Origin: an uncultured Bacteroidales bacterium
GTDB lineage: Bacteria > Bacteroidota > Bacteroidia > Bacteroidales > UBA932
NCBI GenBank assembly: GCA_944323505.1
Contig: CALUST010000015.1
Location: 62,001 to 126,000 of the forward strand
Length of the DNA stretch: 64,000 nucleotides
Reading direction: 5' to 3'
Shown: positions 28,150-36,163 of the stretch, in pieces
Numbering within the stretch: the stretch's first letter is position 1
Layout: the number at the start of each line of letters is the position of its first letter
Made by a program: the position numbers and the translations under genes
The notes under the pieces: model-generated
Database searches by the model: none
What the model was told of the DNA's origin: nothing
Seen by the model: the letters and a program-made list of their open reading frames with translations, nothing else

Positions 28150-29673
28150 ATGAAAAAGACTGTATTGATGGTCGCCGCAGCCATTCTTCTTTGCGGGATG
28201 ATGTCTTCTTGCTCCACATCATCAAGGTCAATGACCGATGTCACACTCCAGCCGGACACGACAACAGTGCTCCGCAACCCTCTCAACGGCTGGGCCATGT
28301 ATCTCGGCCGCAACTGGGACGAGAACTTCTGGAAGACGCAGCATTATGACAGCATGCCGACTTCCGAAGGTACCGAGGTCCGTGTCTCCGACTATGCCTC
28401 GGCAGCATACATCCGCACGAGCTGGGCTTCTCTTGAGCCGCAGGAGGGGGTCTACACATGGCGCGACACCACATCGAGAATCTACCGTCTGTTCAAGTCA
28501 TGTACTGACAGGGGGCTCAGGCTGGCATTCCGCATCGTGGTTGACGGACGTGACCAGGGACAGAACACCCCGATGTATGTGATAGACGCAGGGGCGGAAT
28601 ACTATACTTCCGGCAACGGGCGTCACAAGTCCCCTTATCCTGACGATCCTGTCTTCCAGGAGAAATACGCGAAGTTCATCAAGGCTCTTGCCGAGGACTT
28701 CAATGACAGGGACAAGGTCGATTTCATTGATGCGTTCGGTCTCGGGAAATGGGGCGAGTCGCATGCCATGATATACAAGGATCCTGCAAACAAGATAAAG
28801 ACATTTGACTGGATCACATCCCTCTACTCGGAGACATTCACTGAGGTGCCTCTGATTGTGCACTATCACAGGCTTCTTGCCGACATGAACAAGGACAGTT
28901 GGGGACCAGTGTCTCCGGATACCGACACCCTGCTCCAGATGGCTATCGACAGGGGATATTCCTTGCGTCATGACGCCTTCGGCATGACCGGATATTATCA
29001 GGACTGGGAGAAAGAGTTCGCGAAGAAATGGAACTACAGGCTCCCGATCATCTTTGAAGGCGGGTGGATCACGGCCGCTCACCACAGGTATTGGATTGAC
29101 CCGAGCGGGAAATACCGTCAGGGGCACTCCGAGGATGTGCGCAGAGGTGAATTCGAGGCTGCTGCCGAGACACATGTGAATATGATGGACCTCCGTGTCA
29201 ATGACGAGACAAAGTCATGGTTCGGGGACTGCTTCGATCTCGTCAAGAGGTTCGTGGCTGAGGGCGGGTACCGTCTCTATCCGGACTTGGTGTCTGTCCC
29301 TGCGGAAGTGAAATCCGGCGAGACCGTCAAGGTCAGCCACAGATGGAACAATCTCGGCTGGGGCTATTGCCCGAACAACATCAAGCAGTGGAACTACAGG
29401 TACAAGGTGGCATTTGCCCTGCTGGATGCCGACGGCAATGTGGTGACGGAGTATGTCGACACCGAGTCCGAGCCGTCAGAGTGGATCAAAGGCACTCCGG
29501 TATCGTATGATTTCAGATTCAGGCTTGGCAATGTGCCTGCAGGCGAATATACGTGGGCTATCGGTCTCGTGGACACCACAAAAGACAATAATATCGGCCT
29601 TGAGACGGCGGTGTCACGCGACAGGGTCACCCTTGAAGGATGGTGCACTGTCCTCCCTGTCACAGTAAAATGA
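28150..29673 (+). CDS. DUF4874/DUF4832-type lipoprotein, putative glycan-active enzyme (copy 3)
   Basis: 507-aa lipoprotein; ATG 28150 begins MKKTVLMVAAAILLCGMMSSC (Cys21). It is the third member of the paralogous set and lacks the Gly-rich linker. Motifs: VLRNPLNGWAMYLG, AYIRTSWASLEPQEGVYTW, LAFRIVVDGRDQGQNTPMY, GLGKWGE with Glu203, IFEGGWI with Glu303, GHSEDVRRGEFE and NMMDLRVNDETKSWFGD. The C-terminal sandwich has GWGYCPNNIKQWNYRYKVAFALLD. It is encoded between GH3 and GH88, inside the enzyme unit rather than next to SusCD, which supports an enzymatic role. The fold and catalytic pair are inferred by motif placement only. Confidence 0.7.
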   Translation: MKKTVLMVAAAILLCGMMSSCSTSSRSMTDVTLQPDTTTVLRNPLNGWAMYLGRNWDENFWKTQHYDSMPTSEGTEVRVSDYASAAYIRTSWASLEPQEGVYTWRDTTSRIYRLFKSCTDRGLRLAFRIVVDGRDQGQNTPMYVIDAGAEYYTSGNGRHKSPYPDDPVFQEKYAKFIKALAEDFNDRDKVDFIDAFGLGKWGESHAMIYKDPANKIKTFDWITSLYSETFTEVPLIVHYHRLLADMNKDSWGPVSPDTDTLLQMAIDRGYSLRHDAFGMTGYYQDWEKEFAKKWNYRLPIIFEGGWITAAHHRYWIDPSGKYRQGHSEDVRRGEFEAAAETHVNMMDLRVNDETKSWFGDCFDLVKRFVAEGGYRLYPDLVSVPAEVKSGETVKVSHRWNNLGWGYCPNNIKQWNYRYKVAFALLDADGNVVTEYVDTESEPSEWIKGTPVSYDFRFRLGNVPAGEYTWAIGLVDTTKDNNIGLETAVSRDRVTLEGWCTVLPVTVK

Positions 29674-29686
29674 TTGTTTTGGAGAT

Positions 29687-30892
29687 ATGAAAAGAATATG
29701 TCTTGCCTTCGCGGCATTGTCGGTACTTGCCGTATCATGCTGCCGCACCGAATCCATGGAGGAACTGACCGGGAGGGTCTTTGACCGTGCTGCGGAACAG
29801 TATGCCCTGCTGGATGCCAATCTTGATGCTGCCAGACCGGCTGAAGGTGTCACTGTATGTCCGAGATATGCCGGACAGGACGGGCAGCTGGTCACTTCAA
29901 ATATATGGTGGTGGTGCTCCGGGTTCTATCCCGGCTCCCTCTGGCTCGTCTATGAATATACGGGAGATGACCATTTCCGCGAGATGGCAGTCAGGCGCAC
30001 TGAGGTGCTGGATTCGCTCAGGTTCAGGACCAATGACCACGATGTCGGCTTCCAGTTGAACTGCAGTTACGGCAACGGGCTGAGATTGACCGGCAACGAC
30101 GCATACAAGGATGTCCTCTGTGACGGGGCGCATTCCCTTGCCACAAGGTTCAATCCGGCTGTCGGCTGTGTCAGGAGCTGGGATCCTGCCCCTGACCATA
30201 TCGCCGCATGGAAATTCCCTGTCATCATAGACAATATGATGAATCTCGAACTGCTCCTCAAGGCCTCTGAACTGTGCGGGGATGCAAGCCTCAGGGAGGT
30301 GGCCGAGAGCCATGCGATGACCACCATGAAGAACCATTACAGACCGGACGGGAGCAGTTTCCATCTCGTGGACTACAATCCTGAGACCGGCGAGGTGCTG
30401 GTGCAGCAGACAGTGCAGGGCTTTGCCGACTGGTCCGCATGGTCCCGCGGCCAGGCATGGGGACTGTATGGGTTTACCATGATGTATCAGTATACCGGGG
30501 AGCAGAAGTATCTTGACCATGCGGCAAAGATTGCCGACTATCTCATACCGAGGCTCCCGGAGGACGGGGTGCCGTATTGGGACTATGATTCCGACCTGGT
30601 ACCGGATGATCTGAGGGACGCATCGGCAGGTGCCATCATGGCCAGCGCGCTTGTTCAGTTGAGTACGTATGTCGCCGAGGACAAGTCGGAGGAATATCTT
30701 TCTGTCGCAGAGCGGATTATCCGTACTCTCGCCTCGGATGAGTACCTTGCGGCCCCGGGAGAGGAATGCGGTTTCCTCCTGAAGCACTGTGTCGGCAACA
30801 AGCCGGGCGGAGTGGAAGTCGATGTCCCTCTTACATACGCAGACTATTATTTCCTTGAAGCCCTTCTGAGGTACAAGGCTTTGTCAGAATAG
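29687..30892 (+). CDS. GH88 unsaturated glucuronyl hydrolase
   Basis: 401-aa lipoprotein (signal ending VLAVSC). GH88 enzymes hydrate the C4-C5 double bond of an unsaturated uronic acid at the non-reducing end, releasing it as a keto acid. An (alpha/alpha)6 barrel is expected across the whole length. Key motifs: WWWCSGFYPGSLWLVYEYTGD, TNDHDVGFQLNCSYGN with Asp119, and PVIIDNMMNLELL with Asp182; these match the two essential Asp residues of the family. Other conserved stretches are WSRGQAWGLYGFTMMYQYTG and RDASAGAIMASALVQLS. GGAG 3 nt before the ATG may act as a weak ribosome site. The substrate normally comes from a polysaccharide lyase, and none is recognisable in this locus. GH105 is the main alternative, but the motifs fit GH88 better. 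Confidence 0.9.
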   Translation: MKRICLAFAALSVLAVSCCRTESMEELTGRVFDRAAEQYALLDANLDAARPAEGVTVCPRYAGQDGQLVTSNIWWWCSGFYPGSLWLVYEYTGDDHFREMAVRRTEVLDSLRFRTNDHDVGFQLNCSYGNGLRLTGNDAYKDVLCDGAHSLATRFNPAVGCVRSWDPAPDHIAAWKFPVIIDNMMNLELLLKASELCGDASLREVAESHAMTTMKNHYRPDGSSFHLVDYNPETGEVLVQQTVQGFADWSAWSRGQAWGLYGFTMMYQYTGEQKYLDHAAKIADYLIPRLPEDGVPYWDYDSDLVPDDLRDASAGAIMASALVQLSTYVAEDKSEEYLSVAERIIRTLASDEYLAAPGEECGFLLKHCVGNKPGGVEVDVPLTYADYYFLEALLRYKALSE

Positions 30893-30907
30893 AAGATCAG
30901 TATTATT

Positions 30908-33895
30908 ATGAGGTATCTGTATTTGTCTTTTGTCATTTTTCTTTCCGCGTCGCTCTGTGTCCTGGCAAAAGATGCCGACAGGGAGATGGACAGGTTCATC
31001 GACAGTCTCATGTCGCAGATGACCATTGAGGAGAAGGCCGGGCAGACCAGCCTTGTCACATGGGACAGGAAATATATGACCGGGGATGCGCTGAGCAGCG
31101 GCGTGGCGCAGAAAATTGTCAGCGGTCAGGTGGGCGGAGTGTTCAATGTCCGTACCCCCGAAGAGAAAAAGATGATACAGCAGCTGGCCGTGGAGAAGTC
31201 GCGGCTCGGGATACCTCTGCTGTTCGGTCTTGATGTCGTGCATGGCTACAGGACCATCTGGCCCATCCCGCTTGCCCTGTCCTGCAGCTGGGACATGGAC
31301 CTGATTGAAAGGACTGCCCGTGCCGCAGCGGATGAGGCTACTTCCGAAGGCATAGACTGGACATTCTCCCCGATGGTCGACATAGTCCGCGACCCGAGAT
31401 GGGGACGTGTGGCTGAGAGTTCCGGGGAAGACCCGTATCTCGGTTCATGCGTTGCCGAATCCATGGTCAGGGGCTATCAGGGAGACAACCTTGCCGACCC
31501 GGTGTCAATCATGGCCTGCGTGAAGCATTTCGCATTGTACGGGGCAGCCGAGGGCGGCAGGGACTATGATTCCGTGGACATGAGTCTGGAGAAGATGTAC
31601 CAGACCTATCTGCCGCCGTACAAGGCTGCCGTGGATGCAGGGGCGGGCAGTGTGATGACCTCGTTCAACGACATCAACAATGTCCCTGCGACAGCAAACA
31701 GGTGGCTGCTTACCGACCTCCTCAGGGACGAGTGGGGATTTGACGGATTCACAGTCAGCGACTATACCTCTGTCGGGGAACTTGTGGCCCACGGTCTTGG
31801 CGACCTGGCTCAGGTCTCTTCCCGTGCATTGAAGGCCGGTCTCGACATGGATATGGTGTCAGAAGGGGTAATCGGGAATCTTGACGAGTGCCTGGAGAAA
31901 GGATATGTCACGGAGAAGGATATTGATGCCGCCTGCAGGCGTGTGCTTGAGGCGAAGTACAGGCTCGGACTCTTCGATGACCCGTATCTGAGGATGGGAC
32001 GTGACCCTGTGGCGCGGGATACATATCGCGGGCTTGCTCTGGAGGCTGCGAGGAAGTCGATAGTCCTCCTGAAGAATGAAAATGATGTCCTGCCTCTGGC
32101 AAAAGATACCAGGGTGGCTCTGATAGGCCCTCTCACTGACACAAAGTGGGAACTTATGGGCACATGGGCCGGGGCGGCGGCAAGGGCCGATGAAGGAGTG
32201 TCAATAAGAAGCGGCATATCCCGTTACACGTCATCTGTCTTGCAGGCGGTCGGCGCACCTGTCACTGACAACCGCGACCTTGCGAGGATGATAGAATACA
32301 ATGTCGACAGGGTGGGGAATCCAGACAGTCTGATAGCGGAGGCGGTGGATGTCGCCATGCAGGCTGATGTGGTGGTCGCAGTCCTCGGGGAGACGGCAAA
32401 GATGTCAGGAGAGTCTTCGAGCATGACATACATCGGGCTCCAGCCGACTCAGAAAAGGCTGCTGGAGGCTCTTGTGGACACAGGCAAGGATGTGGTCCTC
32501 GTGCTGCTGAACGGCAGACCGATGACCCTCGAATGGGAGAATGAGCATTGCGAGGCCATTGTGGATGCCTGGGCTCCAGGTCTGCAGGGGGGCAATGCTG
32601 TCGCGGATGTGCTTTTCGGAGAGTACAACCCTTCCGGCCGTCTGACGATGACGTTCCCGAGGAATGTCGGTCAGATACCGGTACATTATGACATGAAGAC
32701 TACAGGACGGCCTCATATCCCGTTCAGAAGATACCGCACAGGCTATATCGACTGCAGCATCGAGCCGCTTTATCCGTTCGGATACGGGTTGAGTTACTCG
32801 AAAGTGGAATATTCCGACCTCAAGGTAGAAGCTCATTCAGCATCGGACATCATTGTGTCCGTGACTGTCCGCAATACCGGCGGGATGCAGACCGAAGAGA
32901 CGGTGCAGGTATATGTCGGCGACCCCGTAGCATCCGTCACCAGACCTGTCAAGGAACTCAAGGCATTCAGGAAAGTGAGTCTCGCACCGGATGAGACGGT
33001 GACGGCCTCTTTCCGTCTGGACGAGGATGACCTGAAGTTCTGGAACAGCAGTCTTGAATATGTCTGGGAGCCGGGCACGTTCGTCATCGAAGCCGGTCCG
33101 GACTCGAAGAATACCCTTAGGGCTGAAATATACCTTGACAAGTCTCCGAAGTATGATGTCTATCTGTGTATCGGACAGTCCAATATGGCCGGCCGGGGAG
33201 AAATGCTGCCTGCGGACGCCGGTCTTATTGACGGGGTCCGGATTCTCGATGCCCGGGACAGCATAGTGCCCGCAGCGGCACCGCTCAACAGATATTCGAC
33301 TGTCAGAAAGAATCTTTCCATGCAGGGAATTAATCCGGCATGGTCTTTTGCCAAGGACGTTTACGAGGCTAATGGCCGGCCGGTCCTGCTTGTGGTAAAT
33401 GCAAGAGGCGGCTCGTCTCTTGACGAATGGATGAAATCCTATGAGGAAGAATACCGGTTCAGCGAGAAGATGGCTGATGACCCTGAGAGAGAAGGGCAGA
33501 AGATGCCATCGATGTATCAGGAGGCTGTCCGCAGATGTCGCGAGGCCATGAGACATGGGGAATTGAGGGCAATTCTATGGCATCAGGGGGAAAGCGATTC
33601 GTCTCCTGAAAAGGCTGCGGACTATGCCGACCGTCTGAAAGCGTTTGTCACAGACCTGAGAAATGACCTCGGAGCCCCGGATGTCCCTTTCATCATCGGG
33701 GAGGTAAGCAGAAATTACTCGGATGCCGCGAGAATCAACAAGAAACTTCATCGCGCAGCGAAGATTATCCCGAGCTGTTATTGTGTGTCCAGCGAGGGAT
33801 GCGGGACCAATGCTGACAATGTGCATTTTTCCCGTGACGGACAGATTCTCCTCGGGCAGCGTTATGCGCGTCAGGTCCTTGATTGTCAGCAGTGA
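30908..33895 (+). CDS. GH3 glycoside hydrolase fused to a SASA-type (SGNH) carbohydrate esterase
   Basis: 995-aa secreted bifunctional enzyme. A short signal peptide ends near LCVLAK (residue 19). The GH3 part covers residues about 20-640: GLDVVHGYRTIWPIPLALS, RDPRWGRVAESSGEDPYL, CVKHFALYGAAEGGRDYDSV, and GFTVSDYTS with Asp285 as nucleophile. A fibronectin-III-like domain follows (about 645-735). Residues about 745-995 are a sialate-O-acetylesterase/SASA domain: VYLCIGQSNMAGRGE with Ser758, AILWHQGESDSSPEKAADYA, and a final ADNVHFSRDG with the catalytic Asp/His pair. Such fusions couple deacetylation with removal of a beta-linked sugar. The natural end of the esterase fits the stop at 33895. 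The coding sequence is continuous with no frameshift. Confidence 0.9.
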   Translation: MRYLYLSFVIFLSASLCVLAKDADREMDRFIDSLMSQMTIEEKAGQTSLVTWDRKYMTGDALSSGVAQKIVSGQVGGVFNVRTPEEKKMIQQLAVEKSRLGIPLLFGLDVVHGYRTIWPIPLALSCSWDMDLIERTARAAADEATSEGIDWTFSPMVDIVRDPRWGRVAESSGEDPYLGSCVAESMVRGYQGDNLADPVSIMACVKHFALYGAAEGGRDYDSVDMSLEKMYQTYLPPYKAAVDAGAGSVMTSFNDINNVPATANRWLLTDLLRDEWGFDGFTVSDYTSVGELVAHGLGDLAQVSSRALKAGLDMDMVSEGVIGNLDECLEKGYVTEKDIDAACRRVLEAKYRLGLFDDPYLRMGRDPVARDTYRGLALEAARKSIVLLKNENDVLPLAKDTRVALIGPLTDTKWELMGTWAGAAARADEGVSIRSGISRYTSSVLQAVGAPVTDNRDLARMIEYNVDRVGNPDSLIAEAVDVAMQADVVVAVLGETAKMSGESSSMTYIGLQPTQKRLLEALVDTGKDVVLVLLNGRPMTLEWENEHCEAIVDAWAPGLQGGNAVADVLFGEYNPSGRLTMTFPRNVGQIPVHYDMKTTGRPHIPFRRYRTGYIDCSIEPLYPFGYGLSYSKVEYSDLKVEAHSASDIIVSVTVRNTGGMQTEETVQVYVGDPVASVTRPVKELKAFRKVSLAPDETVTASFRLDEDDLKFWNSSLEYVWEPGTFVIEAGPDSKNTLRAEIYLDKSPKYDVYLCIGQSNMAGRGEMLPADAGLIDGVRILDARDSIVPAAAPLNRYSTVRKNLSMQGINPAWSFAKDVYEANGRPVLLVVNARGGSSLDEWMKSYEEEYRFSEKMADDPEREGQKMPSMYQEAVRRCREAMRHGELRAILWHQGESDSSPEKAADYADRLKAFVTDLRNDLGAPDVPFIIGEVSRNYSDAARINKKLHRAAKIIPSCYCVSSEGCGTNADNVHFSRDGQILLGQRYARQVLDCQQ

Positions 33896-34046
33896 CGGGG
33901 CCGGCCGGATGACAAACTCGGAGTTTGTCGGTGTGACACCTGATGCTGAAGGCAGGATTTATCTTGACGCGACTGCCGTAGATGCCGGACATGAGACTGT
34001 TGTCGAAGGTCATCTTAACGGAATGGTCATCACTCCGGAAAATTAG
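33894..34046 (+). pseudogene. Possible C-terminal remnant of a malectin-like domain
   Basis: In the frame ending at the stop 34044-34046, 50 codons read FVGVTPDAEGRIYLDA followed by EGHLNGMVI near the end. This resembles the last strands of a malectin/di-glucose-binding domain, as found at the C-terminus of some GH2 enzymes. It has no start of its own and begins where the GH3-esterase gene stops. It may be a leftover of a decayed gene, or a frameshifted tail. The resemblance is from pattern memory only. Confidence 0.35.
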
Positions 34047-34079
34047 AACCCATAAAAATTATTCTGTCTTTGAATAAGT

Positions 34080-34120
34080 CCCCGGCGGCCATTGGGACAT
34101 CCTCTGGCGGCCGGGGTATT
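34080..34120 (+). terminator. Weak terminator candidate of the second PUL unit
   Basis: CCCCGGC (34080-34086) pairs with GCCGGGG (34110-34116) around a 23-nt loop and is followed by TATTTC. The stem is GC-rich but the T-tract is poor. The rest of 33896-34285 holds the remnant described above and a candidate promoter. Confidence 0.35.
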
Positions 34121-34225
34121 TCAATTAAAGGGGCAGAACTGGCGCCATGTTGAGTTTTTGTTGTATACGCACAGCCGCATAAGGCTTTGTAATATCAAAT
34201 CAAATACGTATATTGGCGCAATATT

Positions 34226-34258
34226 TTGAAATTTCTGTTATCGTACACAGAATTTTTG
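34226..34258 (+). promoter_or_regulatory. Candidate promoter of the third PUL unit
   Basis: TTG at 34226-34228 and AATTTTTG at 34251-34258 (one mismatch to TAnnTTTG, spacer 22 nt) lie 27 nt before the FAD-oxidoreductase start. This is weaker than the other promoters listed. Confidence 0.3.
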
Positions 34259-34285
34259 TAAGCATTTCAGAAAATTCGTGGCATT

Positions 34286-36151
34286 ATGAAAAAAATATTT
34301 ACGGTCATTCTTCTGCTCGTCCTCTGTCTTCCTGCAGGAGCAGCAGGAATCTGGGCGGAGGCGGAGAATTTCTCCGAGAAAGGAGGCTGGGTGGTCGACC
34401 AGCAGTTCATGGATCTGATGGGTTCGTCCTATCTCCTGGCACACGGGATGGGCAAGCCTGTGGATGACGCAGTCACGACTGTCAATGTCCCGTCCGACGG
34501 GCTTTGGCATGTGTATGTGAGGACTTACAACTGGACTTCCCCGTGGACTTCCGAGCCGGGACCGGGCAGGTTCCGTGTCAAGGTCGGCGGGAAGACTCTG
34601 AAGACTGACCTTGGTGTGACCGGGGACAGCTGGGAATGGCAGTATGCCGGCAAGGTCCGTCTGAAAGCCGGTGAGACGAGTCTTGCCCTCTGCGATATGA
34701 CTGGCTTCGAGGGCAGGTGCGATGCCGTGTATCTGACGGACAAGGAGGGAGATGTCCCGCCTGCAGGCGGTGATGCCCTTGCCGTGTTCCGCCGCTCGGC
34801 CCTTAATCTGCCTGAGCCTGATTCGCAGGAATATGACTTCGTTGTCGTGGGCGGGGGAGTCGCCGGGATGTGCGCTGCCGTGGCTGCAGCGAGACTTGAC
34901 TGCAAGGTGGCTCTGATAAATGACCGTCCTGTGCTCGGCGGCAACAACAGTTCTGAAGTGCGGGTGCACCTCGGCGGCTACTCCGAGGTAGGGCCTTATG
35001 AGGGGCTCGGCAGGATGATCCGCGAGTTCGGACACACGAGAGGCGGTAACGCCAAGCCTGCGGAATACTACGAGGATGAAAAGAAACAGGCATTCATCGA
35101 TTCGGAGGAGAATGTCACATTATATGCCTGCTACAGGGCTGTGGATGTGCGTATGGACGGAAGCAGGATTGCTGCCGTGCTCATCAGGCACATCGAGACC
35201 GGTGAGGAGCACTGGCTTGAGGCCCCTCTCTTTGCGGACTGTACAGGCGATGCGACCATAGGCGTGCTTGCAGGAGCCGACTGGAGGATGGGACGTGAAG
35301 GCCGCGACGAGTTCGGTGAGAGCCTTGCCCCGGAGAAGGCGGACAAACTCACTATGGGGGCATCTGTGCAATGGTATTCTGTGGATACAGGACACAGGAC
35401 ATCCTTCCCTGAGTTCGACTACGGGGTTGAATTCAACGAGGACAACTGCGAGAAGGTCACTATGGGCGAATGGACATGGGAGACAGGTATGAACTATGAC
35501 CAGATTGCGGATGCCGAGCGGGTGCGCGACTACGGGATGATGGTCATCTATTCCAACTGGAGTTTCCTCAAGAACCACAAGAAAGACAATGCCAAGTGGC
35601 AGGACCGCGACTTGGAGTGGGTGGCATATATCGCAGGCAAAAGAGAGTCCCGCCGCCTCATGGGCGACTATATCCTGAAGCAGGACGACATCGACAAGGA
35701 CGTTTTCCACGAGGATGCGTCTTTTACCACCACGTGGAGCATCGACCTGCATTTCCCGGACAAGGACAACTCGGCGAAATTCCCGGGGGCCGAGTTCAAG
35801 GCTGCAACTGTGCACAACTGGATACATCCGTATGCCGTGCCGTACAGATGTCTTTACTCCAGGAATGTGGACAATCTTCTTATGGCAGGGAGAAACATAA
35901 GCACCACTCATGTCGGGCTCGGTACCACGAGGGTGATGCGTACCACGGGCATGATGGGAGAGGTCGTCGGGATGGCTGCAGGCATCTGTACAGAGTACGG
36001 GTGTTCTCCGAGGGATGTGTATCAGGACCATCTCGACGAACTTAAGACTCTGATGAAGAAAGGTCTCGGCAAGGAGACCGGCAGCAAGGAGGAGCAGAGG
36101 TTCAACCTGCCGAACAAGTTGCTTGAAAAGCCGAAGGCATTCATTGAATAA
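34286..36151 (+). CDS. Secreted FAD-dependent oxidoreductase with N-terminal carbohydrate-binding-like domain
   Basis: 621-aa exported flavoprotein. The signal peptide ends near residue 19 (LCLPAGAAG). Residues about 20-150 form a beta-sandwich like CBM35 or golvesin-type domains (IWAEAENFSEKGGWVVDQQF, VPSDGLWHVYVRTYNW, RFRVKVGGK). The catalytic part has a classic dinucleotide-binding motif DFVVVGGGVAGMCAAVAAA (about 184-202), then VLGGNNSSEVRVHLGG, FADCTGDATIGVLAGADWRMG and NLLMAGRNISTTHVGLGTTRVMRT, matching the FAD_oxidored (PF12831) group. The reaction is unknown; oxidation of a sugar hydroxyl or of an aglycone are options. It leads a three-gene unit with an alpha-galactosidase and a beta-glucuronidase. 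A flavoenzyme as part of a PUL is unusual, and export suggests it acts in the periplasm. Confidence 0.82.
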   Translation: MKKIFTVILLLVLCLPAGAAGIWAEAENFSEKGGWVVDQQFMDLMGSSYLLAHGMGKPVDDAVTTVNVPSDGLWHVYVRTYNWTSPWTSEPGPGRFRVKVGGKTLKTDLGVTGDSWEWQYAGKVRLKAGETSLALCDMTGFEGRCDAVYLTDKEGDVPPAGGDALAVFRRSALNLPEPDSQEYDFVVVGGGVAGMCAAVAAARLDCKVALINDRPVLGGNNSSEVRVHLGGYSEVGPYEGLGRMIREFGHTRGGNAKPAEYYEDEKKQAFIDSEENVTLYACYRAVDVRMDGSRIAAVLIRHIETGEEHWLEAPLFADCTGDATIGVLAGADWRMGREGRDEFGESLAPEKADKLTMGASVQWYSVDTGHRTSFPEFDYGVEFNEDNCEKVTMGEWTWETGMNYDQIADAERVRDYGMMVIYSNWSFLKNHKKDNAKWQDRDLEWVAYIAGKRESRRLMGDYILKQDDIDKDVFHEDASFTTTWSIDLHFPDKDNSAKFPGAEFKAATVHNWIHPYAVPYRCLYSRNVDNLLMAGRNISTTHVGLGTTRVMRTTGMMGEVVGMAAGICTEYGCSPRDVYQDHLDELKTLMKKGLGKETGSKEEQRFNLPNKLLEKPKAFIE

Positions 36152-36163
36152 AGATAATTGCTG

